Positions 32,898-42,233 are shown, counted from the first letter of the stretch. The stretch is DNA of 64,000 nucleotides from Sphingopyxis sp. H115 (GCF_001468465.1 NZ_LNSA01000001.1:124001-188000), one strand, 5' to 3'. Program-made: numbers and translations. Notes: a model not told the origin generated them from the sequence alone.

Positions 32898-34037
32898 TCA
32901 GTCCGCCAGCACGATCCGCTCATACCGATCCATATGATGATCGACGCTGCCGAACTGGCCCTCGATCATCGTGGCGCGCTTGAAATAATGGCCGATCGCC
33001 AGTTCCTGCGTGATCCCGATGCCGCCGTGCGTCTGGATGGCATTCTGGCCGACGAAATTGGCGCCGCGCCCGACCTTCGCCTTGGCGGCCGACACCGCCG
33101 CCATGCGTTCGTTCGCGGGCAGGCCCAGCTTCAGCGTGCCCATGATCGTCATCGACCGCGCCTGCTCGACCTCCATGAACATGTCGACCATGCGGTGCTG
33201 GAGCACCTGGAACTTGGCGATCGGCACGCCGAACTGCTTGCGCTGCTGCGTATATTCCAGCGTGCCTTCGTGCAGTTTCTGCATCACGCCTGTCGCTTCG
33301 GCGCAGGTCGCCACGGTCGCTTCGTCGACGATCTGTTCGATCAGCGGCAGCGCCGCGCCCTCGCTGCCGAGCAGCGCATCGCCTGGAACCGCGACATTTT
33401 CGAAATAGACTTCGGACGCGCGACTGCCATCGACGGTCGGATAGTCGCGGCGGACGATGCCCGGCAGCTTCGCGTCGATCAGGAACAACGACACGCCGTC
33501 GGTATCGCGCTGGCCGCCGCCGGTGCGCGCGGTGACGAGCAGGTGCGTCGCCCAGGGTGCGGCATAGACGACGCTCTTGTGGCCGTTGAGGACATAGCCC
33601 GCGCCGTCCTTCTTCGCATTCGTCTTGAGGTTAGCGAGATCGTAGCGCCCCTGCGGTTCGGCGTAGGCAAAGGCAATGATCGCATTGCCCGCGATGATTT
33701 CGGGAATTATCGCATCGGCCTGCGCGCCGCCGACGGCTTTGAGCGCGCCGCCCGCGATGACGACGGTCGGAAGATACGGCTCGATCCCGATAACCTTGCC
33801 CAATTCCTCCATGACGATCGCATTTTCCAGAGCGCCGCCGCCCAAGCCGCCATGCTCCTCGGCAAAGGCCGCACCGAGCATCCCCAACTCCTGCGCCAGC
33901 GCAGTCCAGATCGCGGGATCGCGGCCGGTATCGCCATTGATAAATTTCTGGCGCGTCTCGAAATCATAGGTGTCGGCCAGGAAACGGGCCAGCGTGTCGC
34001 GGATCATGTCCTGCGTTTCGGTGTAGGTGAAATCCAT
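32898..34037 (-). CDS. acyl-CoA dehydrogenase
   Basis: 379 residues of the ACAD fold: N-terminal helices (MDFTYTETQDMIRDTLARFL), a middle beta domain (GYVLNGHKSVVYAAPWATHL) and C-terminal helices (QTHGGIGITQELAIGHYFKRA). It uses FAD to introduce a double bond into an acyl-CoA. The gene lies downstream of a second ACAD of different type on the same strand. Pairs like this can form mixed complexes in fatty-acid, steroid or terpenoid side-chain breakdown, but no substrate genes are next to them. The start agrees with the family. Confidence 0.9.
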   Translation of the reverse strand: MDFTYTETQDMIRDTLARFLADTYDFETRQKFINGDTGRDPAIWTALAQELGMLGAAFAEEHGGLGGGALENAIVMEELGKVIGIEPYLPTVVIAGGALKAVGGAQADAIIPEIIAGNAIIAFAYAEPQGRYDLANLKTNAKKDGAGYVLNGHKSVVYAAPWATHLLVTARTGGGQRDTDGVSLFLIDAKLPGIVRRDYPTVDGSRASEVYFENVAVPGDALLGSEGAALPLIEQIVDEATVATCAEATGVMQKLHEGTLEYTQQRKQFGVPIAKFQVLQHRMVDMFMEVEQARSMTIMGTLKLGLPANERMAAVSAAKAKVGRGANFVGQNAIQTHGGIGITQELAIGHYFKRATMIEGQFGSVDHHMDRYERIVLAD

Positions 34038-34059
34038 TATCGTAATTCCTGAACTTGAT

Positions 34060-34137
34060 CGTCATCCCGGCGGAGGCCGGGATCTCACCGTCGCATCATC
34101 GCGTAAGGTCGAGATCCCGGCCTCCGCCGGGATTACG
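34060..34137. repeat. 27-bp-arm inverted repeat (second REP-like family)
   Basis: Arms 34060-34086 and 34111-34137 are reverse complements with one mismatch, starting CGTCATCCCGGCGGAGGCCG. The loop is 24 bp. This core is a frequent intergenic repeat in sphingomonads and differs from that at 32736. It fills the gap between the two acyl-CoA dehydrogenase genes and could act as a transcript-stabilising hairpin. Confidence 0.82.
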
Positions 34138-34149
34138 TCTGTTTTCCGA

Positions 34150-35343
34150 TTAGAGGCCGAGCACCATCTTCGCGATGATGTTGCGCTGGATCTCGTTCGA
34201 CCCGCCATAGATCGTCGTCTTGCGCATGTTGAAATAGGTCGGCGCGGCGCGATGGGCGTAGTCAGGCCCGATGGGATGCTCGTTATCGCCCTCTCCGAAA
34301 CCGCGGAAATAGGGGGCGCCATAATGGCCGACCGCTTCGAGCGTCAGTTCGGTCAAGCGCTGCTGGATTTCCGATCCCTTGATCTTGAGCAGACTCGATT
34401 CGGGGCCCGGCCCCTTCCCGGCATTCGCGCCCGCGAGGCTGCGCAGCTCGGTAAATTCGAGCGCGGTCAGGTCGACCTCCAACTCGGCAACCTTGCGCTT
34501 GAAGAACGGGTTGGCGAGCAAAGGCTTGTCGCCATCGAGTTCGGTGCGCGCGATCGCCTTCACCTTCTCGATCCCGCGCTTCGACGCGGCGACCCCGGCG
34601 ATGCCGGTGCGTTCGTGCGCCAGCAGGAATTTGGCGCAGGTCCAGCCCTTGTTTTCCTCATAGACGCGCTGCGACTTGGGAACGCGGACGTCCTCCAGCC
34701 ACACTTCGTTGACTTCATGCTCGCCGCCCAGCGTAATGATCGGGCGCACGGTGATGCCGGGCGATTTCATGTCGATGAGCAGGAAGGAAATGCCTTCCTG
34801 CTGCTTCGCATCCTTGTCGGTGCGGACGAGGAAGAAACCCCAGTCGGCGTGCTGCGCGAGCGTCGTCCAGGTTTTCTGCCCGTTGACGATATAATCGTCG
34901 CCATCCGAAACGGCCGTGGTGCGCAGGCTGGCAAGATCCGAACCCGAACCCGGTTCCGAATAGCCCTGGCACCACCAATCCTCACCGGACAGGATGCGGG
35001 GAAGGAAATAGGCTTTCTGCTCGGGCGTGCCAAAGGTGTAGATGACGGGGCCCACCATCGCGAGGCCGAAAGGCATCAGGCGGATGCAATCGGCGCGCGC
35101 GGTCTCTTCGGACCAGATGAAACGCTGCGTCGGTGTCCAGCCGGTGCCGCCATATTCGACCGGCCACGCGGGGGCGATCCAGCCCTTTTTATGGAGGATC
35201 TTGTGCCAGGCGAGGAAATCCTCCTTGGACAGCTCCTCGCCCTCATCCTGTTTGCCGCGAAGCTCCGCGGGGTAATTGTCGGCGATGAACTGGCGCACTT
35301 CCTGCTGAAAAGCCAGATCCTCGGGGCTGAACTCCATGTCCAT
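34150..35343 (-). CDS. acyl-CoA dehydrogenase
   Basis: 397 residues of the ACAD fold: N-terminal helices (SPEDLAFQQEVRQFIADNYP), the flavin region (WWCQGYSEPGSGSDLASLRT), NGQKTWTTLAQHADW, and a C-terminal end YGGSNEIQRNIIAKMVLGL that carries the loop of the usual catalytic glutamate. GGGAG lies 7 nt before the ATG at 35343; a second ATG two codons later is possible. Same strand as the other ACAD, which follows after the inverted repeat. Confidence 0.91.
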   Translation of the reverse strand: MDMEFSPEDLAFQQEVRQFIADNYPAELRGKQDEGEELSKEDFLAWHKILHKKGWIAPAWPVEYGGTGWTPTQRFIWSEETARADCIRLMPFGLAMVGPVIYTFGTPEQKAYFLPRILSGEDWWCQGYSEPGSGSDLASLRTTAVSDGDDYIVNGQKTWTTLAQHADWGFFLVRTDKDAKQQEGISFLLIDMKSPGITVRPIITLGGEHEVNEVWLEDVRVPKSQRVYEENKGWTCAKFLLAHERTGIAGVAASKRGIEKVKAIARTELDGDKPLLANPFFKRKVAELEVDLTALEFTELRSLAGANAGKGPGPESSLLKIKGSEIQQRLTELTLEAVGHYGAPYFRGFGEGDNEHPIGPDYAHRAAPTYFNMRKTTIYGGSNEIQRNIIAKMVLGL

Positions 35344-35503
35344 ATCGAATCTCCCATTGGGCAATGGCCCGCTTATAATGTGCGCTCACCTTTACGTAAA
35401 CGGCAAGTTGCAATTGACAACTTTCCCTGCCGCCATGATTGCGCGTAAGAAAGCAGCTTGTCCAGCGCGCGCAGGGCGCGCGGATAAGGATGGGGGATGA
35501 ATG

Positions 35504-36580
35504 ATGACCAAGGCGAGGCGTGCCGCGCTATGGGCTGCGGCGATCATCGGCGCCGCCGCGCTTGCTGCATGGCTGTTCCAACGTCCCATAGGCATGTGGC
35601 TGTTCGAACGCGCTGCCGAACGCAATATCGGCCGCGATACGTTCACTGACTTGCCCGATGGCCTGCATGCCGGCCTGTGCGGCACCGGCTCCCCCCTCCC
35701 CAACCACGAGCGCGCCGCGGCCTGCACGGTTGTTATCGCCGGCAAGGCGATGTTCGTCGTCGACGCAGGCGAGGGCGCAGCACGCAACATTGCGCTGATG
35801 GGCCTGCCCAACGGCCGCATCAAGGCGATGTTCCTGACCCATTTTCATTCGGACCATATTGACGGGATGGGACCGATGATGCTGCTGCGCTGGACCGCGA
35901 GCGGCAACACGGCCCCCCTGCCCGTCTATGGCCCGACGGGCGTCGAAAAGGTCATCGCGGGGTTCAACGCCGCTTATGCGCTCGATAACGGTTATCGCAC
36001 CGCGCACCATGGTCAGGCGATCACGCCCCCAGCGGCCGCCGGCGCCACCGCCATGCCCTTTCCCACGCCAACCGCACCGACCGTCGTCTATGACGCGGAC
36101 GGTCTGCGCGTGACCGCCTTTGCCGTCGATCATCGTCCGGTGGAGCCCTCGGTCGGCTATCGTTTCGATTACAAGGGACGCAGCCTTGTCATCAGCGGCG
36201 ACACCGGGCCGTCGAAGTCGCTGGAGGCGGCGTCGAAGGGCGCCGACCTGCTGATCCACGAGGCGCTGAACCCGGCGATGGTGCGGACACTCGCGGCAAA
36301 TCTCGACAAGGCGGGGCGGAAACAAACCGCGCAGATCATGCGCGACATCCTCGATTACCATGCCAGCCCGTCGCAGGCTGCGGACAGCGCGCGAGTCGCC
36401 GGGGTCCAAATGCTGGTGCTGAGCCACGTCGTCCCGTCGATGCCCTCGCCTTACCTGAACGCGGCATTTCTGGACGGCGCCAAAGACCGGTTCGACGGGC
36501 CTGTCATCGTCGGCGAGGACGGGCAATATTTCTCGCTGCCCGCCGGCAGCAAGGCGATCGAACGTGGCAGCTGGTTCTAG
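35504..36580 (+). CDS. membrane-anchored MBL-fold metallohydrolase
   Basis: 358 residues. One N-terminal hydrophobic helix (WAAAIIGAAALAAWLF) anchors or exports it. The metallo-beta-lactamase fold has the metal motif THFHSDHIDG (near 110-119), a further aspartate in ISGDTGPS, and histidines in AVDHRPVE and LSHVVPS. Layout resembles RNase Z/arylsulfatase-like members (TIGR02651-type). Substrate unknown. The ATG at 35504 or the one at 35501 are equivalent. The stop codon lies in the end of the MITE-like element. Confidence 0.86.
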   Translation: MTKARRAALWAAAIIGAAALAAWLFQRPIGMWLFERAAERNIGRDTFTDLPDGLHAGLCGTGSPLPNHERAAACTVVIAGKAMFVVDAGEGAARNIALMGLPNGRIKAMFLTHFHSDHIDGMGPMMLLRWTASGNTAPLPVYGPTGVEKVIAGFNAAYALDNGYRTAHHGQAITPPAAAGATAMPFPTPTAPTVVYDADGLRVTAFAVDHRPVEPSVGYRFDYKGRSLVISGDTGPSKSLEAASKGADLLIHEALNPAMVRTLAANLDKAGRKQTAQIMRDILDYHASPSQAADSARVAGVQMLVLSHVVPSMPSPYLNAAFLDGAKDRFDGPVIVGEDGQYFSLPAGSKAIERGSWF

Positions 36581-36846
36581 GGTCAGGACCCATTAATTCG
36601 CCGTTCGAGGTTTGAAGCGATTTCGTTCAGGGCGAGGAAGAAAAGCAAAGAAATATAAATATATTTCAAGGCTTTCTGACGCGGCCATGGACGAAATCGG
36701 TCAAATCCCGAAGGGACGCCGAAATGGCTTCGATCTCAGGCCCGCGCAGGCTTGCGGGTAGCGATGCTACCCGTTTCGCCCGCCTGGGCCCGATATCTTT
36801 GCCATTTCGACGCCTCGAACAGGGAGTTAATGGGTCCTGACCCTAG
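36577..36846. mobile_element. 270-bp MITE-like element with perfect 20-bp terminal inverted repeats
   Basis: CTAGGGTCAGGACCCATTAA (36577-36596) and its exact reverse complement (36827-36846) bound the element. Similarity goes on inward to about 34 bp, with only a few mismatches. The ends carry TA or CTAG on both sides, as expected of a target duplication. The interior is AT-rich around 36650-36670, holds a hairpin CGGGTAGC-GAT-GCTACCCG, and has no gene. It sits exactly between two convergent stop codons. A TA duplication would point to an IS630/Tc1-type transposase acting in trans. Confidence 0.82.
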
Positions 36847-37769
36847 GCAGGACGCCGGGTCACGAGCACGACAGCACCATCGACGGCATAGGGTCCGCGG
36901 ATTTCGGCGATCGTCAGGTCAACGTCGATTGCGTCGCCGTCACGCGTGACGATCTGCGATGCAAGGCGCTTGGGCTCTCCCGTTCGAAACAGCGATTCGA
37001 GCGCCTCAGCAAAGGCGGCACGATAGCTGATCGCCAGCAGCGCCGAAAAGCGCACCCGCCGGATCGCCGTGGGCTCGACACCGATCAGGCCGGTGAGCGT
37101 CGCATTCGCGGTCTCGATCGCTTCGCGCACCGAAATGCGCGCGTGGCCGATGCCCCCCTGGGCCTCGATCGCGACGAGCAAGGCTTGCCGCGCGTCGTTC
37201 CCGGCAAATTCCTCCATCACACCGCTGACGTCGCGCAGGATCAGCGCGCCACCGATCGGGACGGGGACTAGGTCGGCGCGCAGCCATTGGCGGGGCCGCA
37301 GGGCGTCGGGAATCTCGCCCGAAAAGCGTTCGCGATGGTCGATCAACCGGATGATATAATGCGAGAGCAAACTGCCCTCGATCCGGGGCATCGCCGCGGT
37401 CAGCGACGCGCCGATCAGGTCGGCGCCCGACGCCTCTAGCATATCGGTGGCTGCTGGATTGACCGCTGCAATCCGCCATTGCCGGTCGATCAGGATCACC
37501 GCGTCGCGGATCGATTCAGCCAGATCGGCGAGCGAGCGCTGCACGCTGTCGGTCGCCCGCATCGCGGCATCGGCGCCCGCACCGAGCCGTCGATATTCGT
37601 CAAGCGAGATCAGCACATGCGCGTCCTTGCCATGGTGCGTTACGACGACGGGTTTGCGCGCCGACTGCAAACGCCAATTGGCGAAGCCGCGAATAAAATC
37701 CGCCGCCGAGACACGCTGTGTTTCGGGTTTTGTTGCCACACGCCCCTCCAAAATCCGCCCGGTTTCCAA
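36843..37769 (-). CDS. Phd/YefM-like antitoxin domain fused to PAS domains
   Basis: 308 residues. Residues about 18-65 (VSAADFIRGFANWRLQSARK, VVTHHGKDAHVLISLDEYRRL) have the fold pattern of Phd/YefM antitoxins, which bind DNA as dimers. Two PAS-like regions follow (IRDAVILIDRQWRIAAVNPAATDML near 90-130, and a C-terminal one near 205-300 with LFRTGEPKRLASQIVTRDGDAIDVDLTIAEI). No kinase, cyclase or toxin gene is next to it. A ligand-sensing transcription regulator is the best guess. The stop codon lies at the border of the MITE-like element. Confidence 0.75.
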   Translation of the reverse strand: METGRILEGRVATKPETQRVSAADFIRGFANWRLQSARKPVVVTHHGKDAHVLISLDEYRRLGAGADAAMRATDSVQRSLADLAESIRDAVILIDRQWRIAAVNPAATDMLEASGADLIGASLTAAMPRIEGSLLSHYIIRLIDHRERFSGEIPDALRPRQWLRADLVPVPIGGALILRDVSGVMEEFAGNDARQALLVAIEAQGGIGHARISVREAIETANATLTGLIGVEPTAIRRVRFSALLAISYRAAFAEALESLFRTGEPKRLASQIVTRDGDAIDVDLTIAEIRGPYAVDGAVVLVTRRPA

Positions 37770-37859
37770 GCTTCTTATAGGCCGATTGGCACGGGTTTCG
37801 GTCGGAACCGGACGAAACGGCGCGCAATCCTGTCCGGAATGGCACCGCCCCGCGCGCGA

Positions 37860-39488
37860 TCACACTAGCCGGGCGCGACCACAACGCAGCGCGTTGATCC
37901 GAGTATCGGCCTGCCCCAAATGCAGGCCGAGCAGGCCGGTAAGATCGGCAACAACGCCATCGAGGACGGGCGCGGCGAGCGCCACCGTGTCACCCACCAC
38001 TGTCGTCAGCGCGCCGAGGTTGAGACCAAGCCCCAGGACATTGACGTCGAGGTCCATGTCGTCTGACAGCGACTGAGCGGCGCCCGCGACCAGCCCGCCG
38101 CTCGACACCGTTTTCACCGTCCCGTCGTCAATCTCGCGGCGCGAAAATGCGACCGGATTTTCGGCCGTATCCGACAGCGTCATTTCCGCCCGCGCATCGA
38201 TGCTGACCAGCGGCAGCTTGACGAGGCGCGCGGGCATCGGGTCGAGCGGGCGCTGCATGTCGGCGAAATCGTCATCGTCGACGGTCCCGATTGCCACCAT
38301 CGCCGGCGACGTCACCACGCCCAGCGTCACCGCGGCGCTACTGTTCGGGGCGCAGTCGATGTCAGTGATCCGCGCCGAAGCCGATCCCAGTTCGGCAAGC
38401 AGCGGGACGTGGACGCTCGCCAGCGGCGTCGCGACACGCGTGTCTATTTTCAGCCGCACTTGCGCGGTACGAATGACCACGTCGTTGGTATCGGTGACCG
38501 CGATCAGCGGCGAATCGGCGGGTGGTTCGCCGATCATCAGTGCGACGTCGATCCCCGGTCCGCCGGGAAGATTGCTCGCGAGCGACAGGTCGACCTGCCG
38601 GTTGGCGTTGCCAAGCAGCAACATCGTGCGCAGCAAGCTGAGCGCATTCACTTTGACCGGGTTTGCCGCGTCGACGCGAACGCTCGACGATCGTGGCCCG
38701 AGATCGATCGCCCGAGAGGGCAGCAGAGCACGCGGCAGCGCGCGGTCGGCGATATGTTCGAGCGCCGACGCCGTCTGGCCGTCCGAGGCGCGCGCGAGTG
38801 CCGAGACGACTTGCGGCAACGTCACCTGCGTATCGAGCGTTTGGCCGAAGGTCAGCACGTCGGCGCCAATTTCGGCCCGGAGTGCATCGGAAAAAGCGAG
38901 CAGATCGATGTCGGTGCTCGCGAGTGCATTATAGTCCATCAGTGAAAGGCTGAGCTGGCTGCCCGTCAGCCCCGACAGCAGCGCGTTGGGCAGTCCGCCG
39001 TTGACCGCGGCGACCCGCGAACCGAGGGAAAATGCGGCGTAGCCGCGCCGCGCACCGGTCGCGGTAGCGCGAATGACCGTGTCGCGCCGTCCCGTCAAGA
39101 AGCTGCCGAAGAAGAGCGGGCGGTCGCGCATCACGACGATCCGCACGGCGTTCGGCGAAGCGCCGCCCTCGGCGAAACGTTGTTCGGCCGCGATCCCGGG
39201 GTCGGCGACATAGGTGCCGGGTGCCAGCGTGGCGATCTGGATGCCGCAATCGCAATTAGCTGCGATTATGCGCGCGGCAGCGGCGCGCTCCTCGCCGGGC
39301 CGCGCGGCTGCCGCCAGGGCCGCAGCATCGGCAATGCCCTGTAGTTTCCGGCGGTCGAGATAGAGCGAACCGACATCGACCGCGAGCGCCGCCGATCCGA
39401 TCAGCATCGTCATGCCGAACGCGACCGAGACGCTGACACCCGCATGGAGATCCCCGATCAGTCGGCGAAGAAGGACAGGCTTTGCCAT
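37860..39488 (-). CDS. TadG-like pilus assembly/pseudopilin protein
   Basis: 542 residues. The N-terminal segment has the single membrane helix and conserved start of the TadG/DUF2134 type (VAFGMTMLIGSAALAVDVGSLYLDRRKLQGIADAAALAAAA). The long exported part is beta-rich and has no von Willebrand motif that could be seen. It lies directly downstream of a TadE-like gene (gap 2 bp). Tad proteins assemble Flp pili for surface attachment; no other tad genes are in the window, so this is an isolated pair. Confidence 0.82.
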   Translation of the reverse strand: MAKPVLLRRLIGDLHAGVSVSVAFGMTMLIGSAALAVDVGSLYLDRRKLQGIADAAALAAAARPGEERAAAARIIAANCDCGIQIATLAPGTYVADPGIAAEQRFAEGGASPNAVRIVVMRDRPLFFGSFLTGRRDTVIRATATGARRGYAAFSLGSRVAAVNGGLPNALLSGLTGSQLSLSLMDYNALASTDIDLLAFSDALRAEIGADVLTFGQTLDTQVTLPQVVSALARASDGQTASALEHIADRALPRALLPSRAIDLGPRSSSVRVDAANPVKVNALSLLRTMLLLGNANRQVDLSLASNLPGGPGIDVALMIGEPPADSPLIAVTDTNDVVIRTAQVRLKIDTRVATPLASVHVPLLAELGSASARITDIDCAPNSSAAVTLGVVTSPAMVAIGTVDDDDFADMQRPLDPMPARLVKLPLVSIDARAEMTLSDTAENPVAFSRREIDDGTVKTVSSGGLVAGAAQSLSDDMDLDVNVLGLGLNLGALTTVVGDTVALAAPVLDGVVADLTGLLGLHLGQADTRINALRCGRARLV

Positions 39489-39490
39489 GT

Positions 39491-39934
39491 TCAGTCTACC
39501 GAGAGTTCGAAAGTCGCGCGGGCGCGGATGATGTTGCCCGGCGACGGCACGAAGGCCGATTGCAGCAAGCTGTCTTCGGGAACGGTGAAGGTGACGGCGA
39601 CGGTGATCGCTTCCGAAGTTTCCGAAACGGCAACGGTGTGCGTTCCGGTCACAGCCCCAAGACTCCGCCCGACCGCCCGTGTCGCGACCGCCTCGCGGTC
39701 CGCGGCATCCAGCCCGACGATCGACGCCCGTGCGCCGTCGTTCGCCGCCTGCTGGACGCTGTGCGCGAGCATGAAATAGTGGCCGTAGACAACGACACCC
39801 ATCAGCAACGCGAGGAGCAGCGGCAGCACCAGCGCCATTTCGACGATGGCGGCACCGCGCTCTTCGCGCGCCAGGGTAAGGCCGCTTGAGGCCGGATTGC
39901 GGACGCGCCGCGCAAGTCGGATCGAAACTGTCAT
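39491..39934 (-). CDS. TadE-like pseudopilin
   Basis: 147 residues. The TadE signature is clear: an N-terminal basic stretch, then EERGAAIVEMALVLPLLLALLMGVVVYGHYF, with the prepilin-peptidase-type glycine and the conserved glutamate. The C-terminal part is a small beta domain. The ATG at 39934 gives the usual length. It forms a two-gene unit with the downstream TadG-like gene. Confidence 0.87.
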   Translation of the reverse strand: MTVSIRLARRVRNPASSGLTLAREERGAAIVEMALVLPLLLALLMGVVVYGHYFMLAHSVQQAANDGARASIVGLDAADREAVATRAVGRSLGAVTGTHTVAVSETSEAITVAVTFTVPEDSLLQSAFVPSPGNIIRARATFELSVD

Positions 39935-40104
39935 GCCGCAAGCATGGCGCGATGAAATGAAAGCGGCGTCGAGAAGACCCGGCACCGCTTTTCTATATTT
40001 TACATGTTTATCATCTGCATCGATCGGCCCGATTCCGGCCGATCGATGGCAAGGCTTAACGGAGGCCTAATTGTCCGGCGCGGCCGTTGCACGAAAAATG
40101 CGCA

Positions 40105-40980
40105 TCATTCGGCTGCCTGCAACTTGTCCTGCGTCTTGAGGTCGAAGTCCGACGCATCGTGCCGTTCATGGAGCTGGCTTGCGGGGTCGCCCGTAACGCG
40201 ATTGACCATCCGGCCGCGCTTTACCGCCGGACGCGCGGCGATCTGATCGGTCCAACGTTGGACATTCTTGTAGTCATCGACCTGCAAGAACTCCCCGGCG
40301 TCATAGACCAGCCCTTTGGCCAGCGCGCCATACCAAGGCCAGATCGCCATGTCGGCGATCGAATAATCGGCACCGGCGATATAGTCATTATCCGCAAGGC
40401 GGCGGTCGAGCACGTCGAGCTGGCGTTTCACTTCCATGGCATAGCGGTTGATCGGATATTCCTGCTTAAAGGGCGCATAGGCATAGAAATGGCCGAAACC
40501 GCCGCCAAGGAAGGGCGTGCTTCCCACTTGCCACATCAGCCAGGACAAGGTTTCGGCGCGCGCCGCGGGTTCAGTCGGCAGGAAAGCGCCGAATTTTTCG
40601 GCAAGATGGATCAGGATCGCACCCGATTCGAAGACGCGAATCGGGTCAGGACCGCTCCGATCGACAAGCGCCGGAATCTTGCTGTTCGGGTTGGCGCCGA
40701 CGAAGCCGCTCGAAAACTGGTCGCCCTCGCCGATATTGATCAGCCAGGCGTCATATTCGGCGCCGCTGTGCCCCGCCGCGAGCAGTTCCTCGAGCATCAC
40801 GGTGACCTTCACGCCATTGGGCGTACCGAGGGAATAGAGCTGTAGCGGGTGCTTGCCGACCGGCAGGTCCTTGTCATGCGTCGGCCCGGCGATCGGGCGG
40901 TTGATGTTGGCGAAACGTCCGCCGCTTTCCTTGTCCCACGTCCAGATTTTGGGCGGCACATATTCGCTGTTGTCGGTCAT
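40105..40980 (-). CDS. yghU: YghU-type glutathione S-transferase
   Basis: 291 residues. The N-terminal extension YVPPKIWTWDKESGGRFANINRPIAG and the thioredoxin-fold segment HPLQLYSLGTPNGVKVTVMLEEL are typical of YghU/YfcG-type enzymes. They are followed by NPNSKIPAL and ESGAILIHLAEKFG (glutathione site) and the helical domain with FAHFYAYAP-like aromatic segments (GHFYAYAPFKQEYPINRY). Such enzymes reduce disulfide bonds of glutathione adducts and peroxides. Alone in its transcription unit. Confidence 0.92.
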   Translation of the reverse strand: MTDNSEYVPPKIWTWDKESGGRFANINRPIAGPTHDKDLPVGKHPLQLYSLGTPNGVKVTVMLEELLAAGHSGAEYDAWLINIGEGDQFSSGFVGANPNSKIPALVDRSGPDPIRVFESGAILIHLAEKFGAFLPTEPAARAETLSWLMWQVGSTPFLGGGFGHFYAYAPFKQEYPINRYAMEVKRQLDVLDRRLADNDYIAGADYSIADMAIWPWYGALAKGLVYDAGEFLQVDDYKNVQRWTDQIAARPAVKRGRMVNRVTGDPASQLHERHDASDFDLKTQDKLQAAE

Positions 40981-41054
40981 CGGAGGCTCCTCGGCTGATT
41001 TTTATACTGACCGGTAATTTAATGAGCGATGGCCCTTTGTCCACCCTCTGTCAC

Positions 41055-42233
41055 TCAAATTACCTTAGCGGCGCGCAAACCTGCGATTGCTTCGGCGTTA
41101 TAACCGAGCTCGGCGAGGATGGCATCGCTATGCTCGCCGATCTGCGGCGCGCGTCCCGGCCCGACCTTGCGGCTGCCCGACAGGTGGATCGGCGCCCGGA
41201 TGACGGGGACCACACCGTGGGCGCCCGGATAGTCGACCGGTTCCACCAGTCCCATGGCGGCGACCTGCGGCTGCGCGAGTGCCTCGCCCGCGCGCAGCAC
41301 CGGCGCGGCGGGAACGCACGCCTCCGCGAGCTCGGCGATCGCGTCTTCGCTTGTGCGCTCGATGCACCAGCGCTGCATGATGGCGCTCAGCTCTTCGCCA
41401 TTGTCGCCGCGCAAAATGTCGCTGGCATATAGTGGGTCATCCACCAACTCGCGCCGTCCGACCAGTTTGCACCAGCGCGCGAAGATGGGCGCGCCGACAA
41501 TCTGGGTGAGTATCCAACCATCGCGCGTACGGAACACATCTGTCGGCCCCGAGCTGAAGCTGCGATTGCCGATCGGCTGGCGGTCGATGCCGTTCAACGC
41601 ATGGTCGATCGTCAGCGCGTTCGACAACGCAAGCGCGGTACCGAGCAGCGACCCCGACACGCATTGCCCCTTGCCCGTCGTCTCGCGCTCGCGCAGCGCC
41701 AGCATCACGCCGAATGCGCAATGGAGCGCGGTGCCGAAGTCGACATAATTGACCTGCGCGCGATAAGGCTGATCGGGTGTTCCGGTGAGATGCACCGTGC
41801 CCGACATCGCCTGCCCCACCGCATCGAAACCGACGCGGCCGGCGAGCGGCCCTTCGCTGCCGAACGCCGACGCGGTTGCGAGGATCACGCGCGGGTTGAT
41901 CGCGGAAAGACTGTCGTAATCGAGCCCGAGTTTGACGAGCGCATCGTGCGGCAGGTTGGCGACGACGACGTCTGCGGTTTCGATGAGGCGGCGCACGATC
42001 TCGCGGCCTTCGGGGCTGCCGGGCTTCAGCGTCAGGCAGCGCTTGGCGCGGTTCATCTGCATGAACATCGCCCCCGATCCGTCCTCGGCAACCGGCACGG
42101 TAAAGCGATCGTCATTGCCGCCGGGCGCCTCGATCCGGATCACGTCCGCTCCATAGTCGGCGAGCAGCGCGGCGCAATAGGGGCCGGCGATATAGCGACC
42201 AAAGTCGACTACCTTTATTCCCCTCAACGGCAT
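41055..42233 (-). CDS. CaiB/BaiF family CoA-transferase
   Basis: 392 residues. Class III CoA-transferase pattern: GIKVVDFGRYIAGPYCAALLADYGADVIRIE at the N-terminus, NRAKRCLTLKPGSPEGREI, the region of the catalytic aspartate in NYVDFGTALH, and GEHSDAILAELGY at the C-terminus. It moves CoA between acids. Substrate unknown; one nearby gene set (acyl-CoA dehydrogenases at 33-35 kb) is metabolically compatible but is not in the same operon. Confidence 0.9.
   Translation of the reverse strand: MPLRGIKVVDFGRYIAGPYCAALLADYGADVIRIEAPGGNDDRFTVPVAEDGSGAMFMQMNRAKRCLTLKPGSPEGREIVRRLIETADVVVANLPHDALVKLGLDYDSLSAINPRVILATASAFGSEGPLAGRVGFDAVGQAMSGTVHLTGTPDQPYRAQVNYVDFGTALHCAFGVMLALRERETTGKGQCVSGSLLGTALALSNALTIDHALNGIDRQPIGNRSFSSGPTDVFRTRDGWILTQIVGAPIFARWCKLVGRRELVDDPLYASDILRGDNGEELSAIMQRWCIERTSEDAIAELAEACVPAAPVLRAGEALAQPQVAAMGLVEPVDYPGAHGVVPVIRAPIHLSGSRKVGPGRAPQIGEHSDAILAELGYNAEAIAGLRAAKVI

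Noticed and set aside
32934..35448. Long plus-strand frames opposite both acyl-CoA dehydrogenase genes
   Set aside because: Arg/Ala/Asp-rich shadows of well supported minus-strand genes; no motif or ribosome-binding site.
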